Source: Diplolepis rosae | Lineage: Eukaryota; Arthropoda; Insecta; Hymenoptera; Diplolepididae | Direction: 5' to 3' | Length of the DNA stretch: 64,000 bases | NCBI GenBank assembly: GCA_030998225.1 | Contig: JAPYXD010000753.1 | Span: forward strand, 1,488,001-1,552,000 | In this document: piece after piece, positions 1 through 11,309 of the stretch | How the letters are laid out: every line of letters starts with the position of its first letter | How positions within the stretch are numbered: the first letter of the stretch is position 1 | The notes under the pieces: generated by a model | What the model was told of the DNA's origin: nothing | What the model saw: the letters and a program-made list of their open reading frames with translations, nothing else | Databases searched by the model: none | Position numbers and translations under genes: made by a program

Positions 1-930
1 TTCATTTCAAAGTCACAGACTTATTGAACAGCCCTCGTACAACTGGCTGCCGAGATCATACGATCACATACGATTTAACACCTCTAGACTTTTTTTTTTG
101 GGTTACGTGAAAAATAAGGTTTATGCTGAAGTGTAATGGAAAATTTCATGAACAGAGCATGGTCCTGCAAACTTAGCCGTGGAGGCCGTATGAATAATAT
201 TGTTTTTCATTATTAATGGCAACACTGCAGATGTTCTAACACGCAGGGGAAATCCTCTAGGGCTTGGTATTCGTGTAATAATTTTTAAGGTGGGTATCGG
301 GGGGTTGAGGCTTCCTTACCACACACATCGCGTATTTTTTTAGCAGCCTGTGCTGCGTTCTTTCCTTTATGGAAATAAAAAAGCAAAATATTACGAAATT
401 GCTCGTTTTTACATTCCATCTTAAAGTTGATGCTAAACCATGCTAAACTAACAATTGCTAAAGAAATTACGTGCAATTTATTTGTAAAGCAAGCTAAGAA
501 TGGCAGCTAACAAATGCCATAAGAAAAAAATCATGACATAGAAAAAAGCCATTCAAAAACACTGAATAGACCTTGTACATCCACTGTTGGAAAATACTTT
601 TTCCACAGTCGGAAGAAGGTTGGGCCTGTTTTACATTTAACATTGTACCAACGTTGGTAATCAACAGTCAATCTCCTACATCGGGCCAACATTTAACCGA
701 TCGTCACAGTCGGCAGAGTGTCATGATTTCTGCTTGGGTATACACATAAGGGGTTAACGATATATTTTACACGGGAAATTTCTAATTCTACGAAAATTTA
801 TAAGATTATTTTTCAGTTGTTCGGAAAATGACTCGATAGATTGATTCAACAAAAATATATTCTCGATGTGAATTGAAGATTTTCTTTTTTCATCGATGTT
901 CTTGAAATTTAAATAATGAAAAACCGTAAT
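1..930. other. left edge, non-coding, one dispersed repeat
   Basis: No convincing exon was seen. If copy Z (exon 1 at 934-1006, minus strand) continues leftwards, this is its first intron. Bases about 135-235 closely match 19470-19565 (shared stretch includes cagagcatggtcctgcaaac), so this is a dispersed repeat with at least two copies in the window. The 63-codon open frame at 285-476 has no recognisable features and I treat it as chance. Confidence 0.5.
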
Positions 931-933
931 TAC

Positions 934-1006
934 CTTCAGAGTATGCCAAGGCTAGAAATGTAAAAAGCAATACAAGAATCACAAGGTTCACTTTGTCAAC
1001 CTTCAG
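934..1006 (-). pseudogene. signal-peptide exon of protease-homologue copy Z, ATG lost
   Basis: On the minus strand this reads K-V-D-K-V then a hydrophobic run (NLVILVLLFTFLALA) ending YSEG at a phase-1 GT donor (gtaatt). This matches exon 1 of genes A, B and C (hydrophobic core, then YSK plus one base, then gtatga or gtaatt). A TATA-like motif lies 35 bp upstream, as in the other copies. The codon expected to be ATG is CTG at 1004-1006, and the only nearby upstream ATG opens a five-codon frame ending in TGA. Either the copy is dead or it uses another start. Its remaining exons would lie left of the window. Confidence 0.6.
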
Positions 1007-1040
1007 AAAAATTCACTTAAAATTATTCATGTTTACAGCT

Positions 1041-1050
1041 GAATTTATAA
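1041..1050 (-). promoter_or_regulatory. TATA-like box of copy Z
   Basis: The minus strand reads ACTTATAAATTC here. The same ACTTATAAATATA core sits upstream of genes A and C, and a degenerate form upstream of B. It lies about 35 bp before the expected start codon. Confidence 0.45.
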
Positions 1051-1298
1051 GTCTCAATCCTAATCTAGTTATTTGATCAAAGTAATATTGATTAAAGATC
1101 CGGAAGTTGATATCTTTATGAAATATTTGTATTACAAATTTCAAATTTTCTTAACTTCTCAAAATTAGTACATTTTATATTGCAATTAAATTCAACATTA
1201 TTTGATTAATTTTGATAACATTCTATAATTTAATGAATAGAAATAGGTAGGGTGAAGTTTTAAAAAATAGAGCGAAGATTTCAATAACTCAAAAGCAT

Positions 1299-1304
1299 TT
1301 TATT
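1299..1304 (-). promoter_or_regulatory. poly(A) signal of gene A
   Basis: AATAAA on the minus strand, about 580 bp after the stop codon of gene A. An overlapping second copy follows at 1303-1308. The surrounding tract is conserved downstream of gene B (15560-15700) and more weakly downstream of gene C (35090-35180), which supports a shared 3' end. Confidence 0.5.
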
Positions 1305-1884
1305 TATTGTAGTTATTACAATACACACAATATTATAATGATACAGCAAAATGATGTAAGATACAAATCCACAAATCAGGAAGTAAAGTATGATTATGCG
1401 AAAAATCATAAAAGCATATTCATGAAAAATATTGTTTTATAATTTATGATTATATCAAGGAAAACGTTTTATAGTTCGAAACATAATAAATAGTCATATA
1501 ATAAAAGGAAATTTTACCTACAAGATTGTTGGAAAAATTCCAAATAATTTTAACAGTGAAGTTTAAACCGTACTGAGATACACATTTCAGGAATTTACTA
1601 AAAATTTCTAGAATAAAATAAACACATAAATGTTAGTAATTTTTGAAAAAAGAATTTCAATACATTTTTCTAACATCTTTGGTAAATTTTCATATTGACT
1701 GGCTTTTTAAAGAATAATTCTTCAAAACTTAGGAAAACATTTTCTATGAAAATGATAAAGTTTTCTAATTAAGAAATAAATATGAAACTATATCAAAACA
1801 TACGTTTTCCCACCCAAAATAAAGAATGTTGTATACAAAATTGATAAAAAAATTCTGAATATTTTTTACATTTTGTACATAATG

Positions 1885-4800
1885 TTAAGAGAGAATCACC
1901 TGATGATCTGGGTTTAGCTCTAACGGTGGATGATCACGTTCACTGATTAATATCTGTATTTTATCTAGATGATAGACATCTTTATATTTCGTTATGGACC
2001 TTAGATTTGTAGGATCGCGCTCAAAATAAAGAACTCCCATAAGTTTATTACCAAAGAATAGAGGATCACCTTTTTTCTCCTAAAAAGTTAGAATGTTTCG
2101 ACTGTTTACTAAATTATGTAAAACATTGATACAGTAATGTTAAAATTATCTGTATGATAATAGCAGACATGTTATCAAACATGTCACTTCAAAATTCAAT
2201 TGTAATCTTGAAAAACCACAGAAAAAACCCGGGGTTATATTTACATGCATTCCAAATAAGATAAAATACATTTTATCCTGGAACTTAGCAACCGGATTCT
2301 AGTGTAGAATTTAATATATTTTACACCGGACTTCGGATAAATATAACTTTTGTTCTCTTTATATCAAACAACCCGAGTCGAAATATAAGTACTTTTTTGA
2401 TCCTGCGTAGTGCTGAATGAATCCTCTTTTAGATCTGCATAGTCCTGAACATCCTCGTTGATTCTCTTATTTACTATTTTGTCCGATTTTAATTCTCGGT
2501 TAGTCTCTTTAAAATTTTAAAAGTATTTTACAATTCCTCATTTACACCTCTAAAATTCTCTTCAATATTTTAAACCCAATTTTAATCCTCTGTAACAAAT
2601 CAACAAATGCTTCATAGATTCCTCATAAAGATATTTCGCAACACTTTGAAATGAACACGTAACTAGATTCAAGAAGAATAAATTGGGAGAATAGTTTAGC
2701 ACCACTTTAAGTTTAGAAAAACATTACGATGTTCTCAGTCAACTTGCTTTATTTGTTTGATATCTTCATAATACTTACTTTACGTTTGGACAGTATTAAG
2801 AACTATGTTTCATAAGATTTAGTCCATAAGAAATCTGATACGAAAAAAGTTATTTAATATTTATTAAAATATTTTTCGTATTATTAAAAGCTGCGATTTT
2901 AATTTAATACAAATGTCCTTAAACACATGCGAATATTGATCATACTATTGAATATTGAAAAATAGTAAATATGTAACTTCAATATGAAATATCATATGAG
3001 AGGTTATTATAAAATGAGTTCAAAATAGTTTATGTTTGAGCAGCACCAAGTATTGCGTTTTGCGAATAAAATTTACTTGAAAACATTTATTTAATTTTTA
3101 TGATAATATTATTAGAATATTTATTGTTTTAATAATAATTGAGCGTACTCTTTAAAATAGCAAAAATTTCATTCTAAATGTTCTTAATAAATAATCACTA
3201 TTAAGTATGTAATAAATTAACATCAATCTACCTTCTCATTTAACGAATAAATAATAAAGTTATTATTGACAATCAATTTAAAATATAAAATTTATAATCT
3301 AGTATAAATTTCTTCTATACAATAAAATCGCAATATAATTATATTCAGCAATTGTTATAAGTAAGAAGGTAGATTAATGTTAAATTTTTGCATACTTAAT
3401 AGTAATTATTTATTAAGAACATTTGAATTGAAATTTTTGCTATTTAAAAAAAAAATGCGTCAAACGACGCATGTGCAATAGAATATGTATAGAAGTGAAT
3501 GAAGGAATTACAAGAATCAAATAAGGATTGATTTAAGTCTGTTTCAAGTCCTCAAAACGTGCAGAAATGGAAATTTCCGCACGTTTCGAGAACTTATATA
3601 GGACTTGAATTATATTGAAATAAACCCTCGTTAGATCCTCGTAAATTATCTGGGGTAGAGAATTTTAGAGTATCAAAAAAGTACCTATGTTTTGACTCGA
3701 GAATTGTCTTTTTTTACTATTTTCATTCTCTGACAGAATTCTGGCTATACTATCAGTTGCTTTGAATCACACTAATTGGGAAATCAGTCAAAATCAATCG
3801 ATTTATATTTAGATTAAATGAGTGGTTTTTTCTGTTGGTGTAATATAATTATAATATATAAATGTTCCCTTGAGCATAAAAGTTTTTTTTTTTTAATTCG
3901 ATGTACTTACATGTTGTCTAGGTGTTTCAGGGACAGCAAGCATAGTATGAAAGTTTTCTATCGGGAAAATTGTACAGCTTATGTCCTCTATATGAGGCTG
4001 TAAAAAACACATTGTAATATATTTGTAATATACAACTATGCAACTATTGCAATATCAGCAACTGCTTGAAAAGACTCACGTCTCTATTAAGTTGAAAGTT
4101 TCAGAAAAATAGTAAACTGAGATATACATTTTTTGAAAACTGAGAATATATCCAAGAGAGAAAAATAATTTTTTGCTAACAGTGGCAAGTAAGGTTCACA
4201 AAAAAATAAGGTGTTATATTCAACCGGATTCGGGATGGAATCTGCATTTTACACTAGAAGTTGATAAGTATAACACCGAATTCTAGTGCAGAGTTTATAT
4301 TTTATGTGCCACCGGCGCGCAAACTCTTTTTTTCGCTACAGTTAACAGTAGCGCAATGTAGTACATTGCGCTACAAAGGAATGAAATGTAAAAATTGAAC
4401 TGCGCATGCGCCTATTACGATACAGCGCAGCGTAATCTTCTTCTTATTCTTCTTCTTCTTCGTACAGCGTTGGCACCGTACTGACAAAGCCTTGTACATT
4501 TGAACTGCGCATGCGTCTATTACAATCCGCTACTACTACACTGAGAGACTTTTCGTTAGAATAAATCGTAAAAGTGAATCATATTTTAGTATAATATCGT
4601 TTCAAAGTGAGGCAAACAGGGTTTACGTATCAGAAATTAATATAGTGGTTTTCAAGCGGCGAAATTAATATTTTTGTTTGAATAAATGGAATATATGTTT
4701 TACTAACTGCTATAAAACCTACGAGAATTTGAAATTTACTATATCAAAGTTTCGAAGCGAAACAAAGAATATGTGAATCTGAAAACCACTATATGAAAAA

Positions 4801-7800
4801 TCACTGACTCCACTAAGAAGTTTGACCTTCAGAAGGGACTCTTCTCCGAGTTATGGATTGTGGTGTCTTTTTCTAACGCGTGCGAAGCAAGAGGAAGATA
4901 GAGGGGAGAGCTTTGGGCACTCAGAAGAGGGGAGAGGTTTCAGTGGAAACACATACACAAATATTATTATCATACCTTATTTATGTTCATATATTTAAGT
5001 ACACAATGCTAAACTATTTATATTCGCATACGCTTGAAATTAAATTTCAGAATCGCCTTTGGGTTCGAACCCCCTAACTCTACCTATATCTACATTAACT
5101 AAACGCATTCCTAACGCCTAAAGCCTCTTGGCTATTCTCGCTTGCCATATATCCGAAATAAATGTCGCTTATAAGCCACTACTGAGTTGGGGGTTGGGCA
5201 GACTTGGATTCGAGTCTACGAAGCTATTCGGATAACGTCGGAAGTACTCGGACGACATTCTGAAACAAATTATATGAAAAACCGAGAATGAATGTTTTGA
5301 TTTTTGCTGCGCGTCGTGAGGTTTCTGGCAAGTTCATATTCATAATATGAATTTCTCAAACATGCTTTCCAAAATGTGATATTCATTATTTATCTTATTC
5401 AAATTATTTTTAGACAACTTAGTAATCATAATATCATTTTCTCGTACTTTCAATTTCTCGAATAGAGATTCATAATATTTAGTATTTAAAATACTACTTT
5501 ATCTTCTTCATATATTAAAGACCGTTATGACTATATCAAACTTCGATGTCATAATATGAATAAGTATAATAAAGCCTCGGCTTTCCCCATTTTGAAACGA
5601 TATTATACTAAATTTTGATTCATCTTTATCATTTACTCTAACGAAAAGTCTCTCAGTGTACACAACATCGAGAAAATCAAAATGGCCGGAACTAGTCGCG
5701 AAATATTAAGTGCAATGGACGAGAATCATGATGAATACTAGATTAGATTCGAGTGTACGCATAAAATCTCGTATACGCACCGAAGCCACATAAAATAAAA
5801 TATGTGCCAATGGACACAATTCGGGTAATTACGAGACTCGTTTAAAATGTTCGCAGGAGATCGTAGCCAAGGCGTAGTCGAGGCGTAGCTGAGGCAAAGC
5901 CGAGGCGCGATCTCCTGCGAGCATGGTCGCTCGTCGCGTAATAACCCTCATTATGCGCCTAGGCACATAGCATACTATTACTCCCGTACTTTCGAATAGT
6001 AGTTCTCATTCATTTAAATACCATAAAATCTGAAGTAAGCATGAAAGAAAGTAAATGATTTTATAAGTGGAGGAATAAATAAAAATAAAAAGATTCATAG
6101 ATATATGTACTTCTTTATACTTAAGGACAGAATGAAGAAAGTTATTTCAAATGTTAATAATTTTCAATCATATACTTTTTGATAGGTTTTGGTTGACCCA
6201 AAATCCATGAGAAAAAAAAACAATAATGATTTTTTTCTACTAGCGGGTCATAAAGTGGATTTTATTGCCCCGTGAGGGGCAAACAAATCCACTTTCTGGC
6301 CCGCTAGTAGAAAAAAAATCGTGTGCAACACGGGAAAAACATTTATTTTACTCGTGTGGTTGTTACTCTCGCTTTGCTCGGGCATCAAACTTCACACTCG
6401 CAAAATAAATTTTTTTTTCCCTTGTTGCACAATATACTATAATGTACGTGACACAGGTGGATCTGAGAATATAAGTATTCAACGTGTACAAAAAAAATTT
6501 CAGGATGTTTGTTCTCCAAAATGAGACCAAAATGATGTTAATTTTTATGGAAGTTATAATTTTCCAAAGTAGGTGGGACGTATATGTCTCACTAGTCGTT
6601 CAAGAGTTAAGTAAATGCTTAACATCTCTAAAACTTTATTTCATTTTATGGAGACAAATTAATGTTTCTTTGGCTGCTCTTTTCAGATTTTAATAGTTGA
6701 GCAATTAAATTTTCTGAATCCTAAACATTTTTTTTTCATTATAATGTACTATTTGTTTACCCTTATATGATCATCACTCGGGGCGCAATCTCCTACTCCT
6801 ATTGTTCTCGTTATCATATTTAACTCCCTGCTATCTAGGTAAAGTGGTACATATCTAACAGTTGATAGGTAAAAATATGGGTTATCCTCTATCTGTAAAA
6901 AAATTTATTTTTACATGTATGTTTGGTTGAAATAGTTCAAGTTTATTCTAATAGTTTATTTTATGGTTTCACAAATGCACCTAAAATGTTTATTTCAAAT
7001 CATTTGCTTTCATTATACGATTTAAGGAATGCTATGTTTTCATGTCAATTTGTTTTTCATGCTAAAATAAACAAAATACCGAAAGGTTGTCTCGGGAATT
7101 AGTATTGATTTTATATAAGAACTAAAGTTCAACTTTAAATGTTTTTCGATAAATTAAAAAAAACTGTCAGTTTTTATAAATGAAAAAAACGTCTTTTTTA
7201 GAAGGAATAAACGATTATTAATCGTGATAATTCTTTTTTAAAAAAGCGATCTTATATAACAACCTATACTGGTCCCTATACGCAGGTTATGATGTACCAG
7301 TATAAGAACCTATATATAGGTTTTACGTTTACTGGGACATGGATTATTGATGAAAACTGTACACGGAGAAAATTTAATCAAAATTTGAGTAAAGCTGGGA
7401 GATAGTGGCTTTTGGTGAAAGCTTGGAATGTTTTTGCGTACTCTTTCGACAAAGAATTATAAAGATTAATCGAGCAGTTGAGTAAACTCTAAAACAGTTG
7501 ACTAAAAATTAATAAGAAAAAAGCTGCTAGATTTTCATTTGCATAATTTTAAATCTTCATTTACAACGGGTCATAAAATGAAGAATATTTGTGGAAGTTT
7601 CACACTCCGTTGTTCAAAGTTTGCTCAAGAGTTGAGTAAAACGAGAGTTTTACGCACGCCTCTATGCCTAGGATCGAACGCAAAACATAAGTACCCCGTA
7701 TCACTGTATAATATTTCAGAATTCATGAAATATTTAAAAAATGCATGTAGTGATAACCCATATTAGCTATTTGTATCCAATAAAAGATATTGGTTGTAAA

Positions 7801-10414
7801 TTATCGTAATAGAAATAAGGTTAAGTAAGCAATCAACATATGTACGCAAGGGCCCTTAAAATGCCGGCCACATTCCTGCCTGGGAAGATTTGAGAAACAC
7901 GTGATCCATGATCAACGCGTCAATATTACGTATTAAATGTAACAATGGAAAAGAAAATAGTATTTCGAAAGCGAATACAAGAAGTCAATAATTAGTCTAC
8001 GAAATACTACGTAAGTACGATTGATCCTTTTCACATAATTTTGCAAGCTGCGTTGCCCATTACTGAATTTCAGGTTTAAATCTGTTTTGTTTGGAATTCT
8101 TGATCCTTCAGTGGCAGACTTTAGGGCACAGGAATTTTGAGGCCGGCACTAATATTCTCTCACAAGCGGTGATACATGCTCCTAGTTAGTATATAACGAG
8201 AGTTCGAATTTTACTTGTCAGCGTGAACAGAGCGATATATCTGTCACGTCCTGTGACCATTAACTTTTATTTATAATATCATAATTTTATCCGCAATAAA
8301 ATATGCATAAAAGAATATGTTTTGGAAGGTATTAATTATTTATACGAAATAAAATGTACAATACTAAAATTGTAATAGGGAGAAAGAAATAGTGTTTATA
8401 AATAGACAATGCTTATGAATGAAACATCGAAACCATTAAACAAGAATGTCGACCGGCGTAGCAAAACGGGGGGAAATTAAAAGTCTAGTTGATTTTAAAA
8501 AAAGGAACGTCGGGGAAACCAGAGGAGAAAAACTATTCGAATATAATCTTCTCCTTTTTCTTCTTAAATATGCGAAAAGCCAAGGAGTTCAGCCACGTGC
8601 CAAGGTCGGGGAAGGGTTAACCAGAGCTTGGCAAAAATATCCAGGGCAAACGAAGTATCGATTGAAGAATGGTGACCAGGATCACAATCGATCGAAAATT
8701 GCCCATAAAAGCGAGTGCGAATCCGCAAAAGAGTACAACTTCTTTTGGGGTTTGAAAATATTCTTCGTTATTTAAGAGAAAATTTAGTTCTTCATAATTG
8801 TATGTAGAACGTTTTGATTTTCTAAGGAAAAGTTTGGAAAGTATGAAAAACTACACTCAGATTATTCAGAAATAGATTTCAAAATATATTCATGAAAAAT
8901 AATAATTCTTCATCATTGTTTATAAAAATTCATAATTTTTCACGAGAAACGATGTAAAATTAGAATTGAAGCTTTTTTTCATAGATTTTATAATTTTTTT
9001 ATCTGAACCGAAAAAGAAAGGACAAATTCGTAAACCAGCGACATCCAACCATAATTGAGAAAACTAGACCATTTTTTTGTTTTTGAAAAAATGGAAAATT
9101 CCAATAGCGGTTTTTGATAGTGCTCATAAATCTCTACTAATTATCATAATAACATTCTCCGATTAAACCAAAATTAGAAATGTTACAGCATGTTAAACCT
9201 TGAAAAAAGTCAATATCAAAATACCATTTTCCAGTTAAATCATACGAGATATAAAAAAAGTTAACGTACAAAATTATTTTCTACATAAAGATCTACAAAT
9301 TTTAATTGCCTAATTTTTTCACAAGATGTATATTTTTCTGTTTAATTTTAAAAAATACCATTGAAAATCCAAAATTCAATTTTTTTTAACAATAATATGT
9401 GAAATACGAAAAAAGGTAAGAATACAAAGTTGTTCGTTTCAAAAAGATCTACAATTTTTGTCTCACACAGTTTCTGATAAAACATATAGTTTTCGTTTCA
9501 ATTCCAAAAAATACGATTAAAATTGCAAAATTTCATTTTATAGACAAAATATGTGAGATACAAAAAAAACTTTTATATGGAAAATTATTTGTCTAAATGG
9601 GATCTACAAATTCTCATCAAGACACTTCTCGACAGGATGTATATTTTATGTTTTGATTATAAGAAACATTATTTAAAAAATTTTTGCTAAATATTTTTTT
9701 CAGTGAGGGGTAAAAGTATCTTAATTTTAAGTATATTGTAGGTGATCTACAGGCTATTTATTATTGCATGTTGAAATTTTTATAAAATAATGAAAATTTC
9801 TCACAAATAGTAAAGCAATATCATCTTCTTCTGTAATTAATTTAGCGTATGCTCTCCGATTCTTATTGGGAAGATATATCGGGTACGGTTCCACACTTTG
9901 CATTAGCACTTCCTTATGAGTAATGATAGTTCCACCTTGCAAACAAACCCCGAGACCATAGATTACGTTATTTCCCAGAAAGTAAACTATTGCGTCTTGA
10001 TAGTGTCGAGCAGGACTATCCTCTCGATGCCTAACTCGATGAGCCTTTCCGGTTAGTTGATTCAGTAAAGTGGAATTCACCTCTGTTGGTTACATATTCA
10101 GATCAATTAAGTTCTATATTTTTATAAACTATGTTACTTTTTCATTCCAATGAAAATTTCACTGACAATTAGTGTTATTTCACTGAGAACAGTGAAATTT
10201 TCACAGGAGTTGATCAGTAAAATTCAGTCGTTAAAATAGACTTTACTGATCAAATTCAGTGATAATTTTACTGTCCTTGAGTCAAATTTAGAGGATAACC
10301 ATCTTGTATTATGATTAACTCAACTTACTCAAAATAAAAATAAAAATATATCATACCTTTGGAGTATACAACGGCTAAAATTGCAGAAAGCACTATAACA
10401 ACCACAATTTTCAT
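1885..10414 (-). CDS. secreted trypsin-like serine protease homologue A (non-catalytic), 5 exons
   Basis: Exons (minus strand): 10357-10414, 9805-10082, 6761-6892, 3911-3997, 1885-2079; joined length 249 aa. Phases are 1,0,0,0 and all introns are GT-AG. Residues 1-19 are a signal peptide (MKIVVVIVLSAILAVVYSK), followed by an NST glycosylation sequon at 22-24. Residues 62-79 (GLGVCLQGGTIITHKEVL) align with the trypsin CGGSII...VL segment, but the TAAHC histidine motif that should follow is absent. DIALL (107-111) retains the catalytic-Asp region. Residues 189-200 (GDPLFFGNKLMG) correspond to GDSGGPL...G with Ser-Gly-Gly missing. There is no IVGG activation site. By family knowledge such proteins lack peptidase activity and may act as cofactors, decoys or binding proteins. 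The actual role here is unknown. The reading frame is intact and exon lengths match gene B. The exon 2 donor (TTT|GTGAGA) is weaker than in B. Confidence 0.8.
2231..2347. mobile_element. small MITE in intron 4 of gene A (paired copy in gene B)
   Basis: About 117 bp with ends GGGTTATATTTAC and GATAAATATAAC as imperfect inverted repeats. A close copy lies at the matching place in intron 4 of gene B (from 17053), so the insertion predates the A/B duplication. Related ends (GGTGTTATATT) occur at 4210 and 20478. Confidence 0.5.
2373..3703. mobile_element. TIR element with CCGAGTCGAAA ends
   Basis: The left end CCGAGTCGAAATATAAGTAC and the reverse complement of the right end (CTCGAGTCAAAACATAGG) form inverted repeats of about 33 bp, both running into GTACTTTTTTGATCCT-like sequence. 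A further inverted pair lies inside (3165-3235 against 3361-3450). The left half has a counterpart in intron 4 of gene B (from about 17293). A short element with the same end motif is at 39973-40350. No coding capacity is seen. Confidence 0.5.
4210..4298. mobile_element. truncated MITE before exon 4 of gene A
   Basis: The left end GGTGTTATATTCAACCGG matches a complete 122-bp copy at 20478-20599 in the same relative place of gene B. The right end in A is missing where the larger element at 4303 begins, so the larger element probably cut it. Confidence 0.5.
4539..5658. mobile_element. TIR element (CACTGAGAGAC) with TA target duplication
   Basis: The ends CACTGAGAGACTTTTCGTTA and their reverse complement form a roughly 75-bp inverted repeat. 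Both flanks are TA. The second copy of the host element (around 29203-29215) has the empty site with a single TA, which confirms the duplication. This suggests a Tc1/mariner-type integration. It carries the 4876-5290 repeat inside it. Confidence 0.65.
4876..5290. repeat. dispersed repeat with tRNA-like B box, copy 1
   Basis: About 415 bp, closely matching 41268-41680. It includes GGGTTCGAACCCC (5056-5068), which fits an RNA polymerase III B-box consensus, and a second TTCGA-containing motif near 5205. I could not find a convincing A box, so SINE origin is only a possibility. Each copy sits inside a different TIR element. Confidence 0.5.
6229..6320. mobile_element. 92-bp hairpin element (CTACTAGCGGGTCA)
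   Basis: GATTTTTTTCTACTAGCGGG and its reverse complement bracket a short loop, a near-perfect palindrome of about 40 bp per arm. A lone half-arm (CTACTAGCGGGTCA) is present at about 20709-20722 in gene B. It lies in intron 3 of gene A. Confidence 0.6.
6322..6430. mobile_element. 109-bp hairpin abutting the previous one
   Basis: GTGCAACACGGGAAAAACAT and its reverse complement, with the CACTCGYAAAATAAAT segment also paired, form a second palindrome starting within two bases of the end of the first. The two may be one compound fold-back element. Confidence 0.5.
7000..9000. other. intron 2 of gene A, mostly featureless
   Basis: AT-rich sequence between exon 3 and exon 2 of gene A. The 109-codon frame at 8446-8775 has no domain, no splice context and no paralogue in gene B, and I regard it as chance. 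No RNA gene was seen. Confidence 0.4.
9000..9700. repeat. dispersed repeat, degenerate tandem units (reverse copy)
   Basis: This closely matches the reverse complement of 25250-25960. Recurring core motifs are AAAATATGTGAGATACRAAA and GATCTACAAATT. The spacing suggests degenerate units of roughly 150 bp. A third member is at about 59100-59600. I do not recognise the family. Confidence 0.5.
10140..10290. repeat. CACTGA dyad repeat in intron 1 of gene A
   Basis: Alternating TTTCACTGA and TCAGTGAAA blocks (for example TTCACTGAGAACAGTGAAAT), able to fold. A matching block sits in intron 1 of gene B (32905-33005), so it predates the duplication. A longer relative is at 57715-57990. Confidence 0.5.
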
Positions 10415-10460
10415 TCTTGTAATTAACAGAAAAACTAACTGTAATGAATATGGGGATCAG

Positions 10461-10471
10461 CTATATTTATA
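10461..10471 (-). promoter_or_regulatory. TATA box of gene A
   Basis: The minus strand reads TTATAAATATAG, about 50 bp upstream of the ATG at 10414. The core ACTTATAAATATAGC-like block is conserved upstream of gene C and, in degenerate form, upstream of gene B and copy Z. Confidence 0.6.
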
Positions 10472-10824
10472 AGTATTCAATCGTATCTAATTATGTAAAT
10501 AATTTATGTTTGATTTATTTAAATTAGTCTACATTAAACCGAAATGGTCAAATAATGGCATTATTTATTATTTGTGTTACCGTATAAGAAAGAAGAAATG
10601 ATAATTTATGGCCCGGTCCTAATTTTTTACTCATTAAGTTCATCATTTTTAAACATTTCTATGGTAAATAGTTATATAGAAGTCTGAGATAAGAGATAAG
10701 AGATAAGAATAATAGAAATAATAAAAAATACCACAAAATTAAATGTGATAATATATAAATTGATTTTGCTCCATAAATATTTTTATAATTTTTGCTCTCT
10801 ATAAATCTTATAATTTCAAAAATT

Positions 10825-11042
10825 ATTGGGAGTACAAATTAATTCGGTCCGTTTTTTGTTACCAAAAATGCATTTATTTTTAAAAAAAATGAAAGAACAG
10901 ATTAATCAAAGTATTGTCCATCATTGATTACGACTTTTTCCCATCTCTCAAGCAATTTTCGAATTCAATCTCGAAAAAATTTCTCGTCTTTTGAGGCAAT
11001 CCAAGTTTTGAAAACGGGCCGAGCTAATTTGTACTCCTAATA
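10825..11042. mobile_element. 218-bp mariner-derived MITE
   Basis: The inverted ends TTGGGAGTACAAATTA and TTAGGAGTACAAATTA are flanked by TA. Inside, on the minus strand, are the last codons of a mariner transposase (LLERWEKVVINDGQYFD, stop), comparable with LPERWEKVIASDGQYFE of the element at 43590. It therefore arose by internal deletion of a mariner that is related to, but distinct from, that element. Confidence 0.7.
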
Positions 11043-11309
11043 TAATAATTATGCTGTCACATTAATTTTTTATAAACAAAATTATTGAATATAAATTATT
11101 AAATATGGACATTTTGATGAACACTGTTCCAATTTTTCAGATTTTTAAGAAATTTTTTAGAGGTTGCAAACATCAAGTTTATATGATACTCTGAGAGCAA
11201 AAACATTTGAAAAAAAAATTACTGTTTCATCCCGCACGTTTCATATTAGTGACGTACTTTGGTAATGAGTTTATGTTATACAGATTTCAATACATTTTCT
11301 TACAACTCA

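Larger units (their letters stand above)
4303..5969. mobile_element. TATGTGCC-ended element, copy 1 (intron 3 of gene A)
   Basis: The ends TATGTGCCACCGGCGC and the reverse complement TATGTGCCTAGGCGC form short imperfect inverted repeats. A second copy occurs at 28981-32884. Shared internal landmarks are a CTT-rich tract, two AACTGCGCATGCG motifs and a GAAAATCAAAATGGCCGGAA segment. A 1120-bp element at 4539-5658 interrupts this copy; comparison with copy 2 shows the uninterrupted site. No transposase reading frame was found. Confidence 0.6.

Noticed and set aside
5050..5080. tRNA gene or proven SINE
   Set aside because: A B-box match alone is not enough, and no A box was found at the expected distance in either copy.
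8446..8775. 109-codon open frame on the plus strand
   Set aside because: No domain, no splice context, lies antisense in intron 2 of gene A, and has no counterpart in gene B.
9754..10080. 108-codon frame as a single-exon gene
   Set aside because: It is exon 2 of gene A. The last codons after DIALLF read past the splice donor.
9805..10082. His75 in ITHKEV of gene A as the catalytic histidine
   Set aside because: It lies before the V-L pair, whereas the catalytic His follows it (VLTAAH). Gene C has a His in a similar spot, but neither has the TAAHC context.
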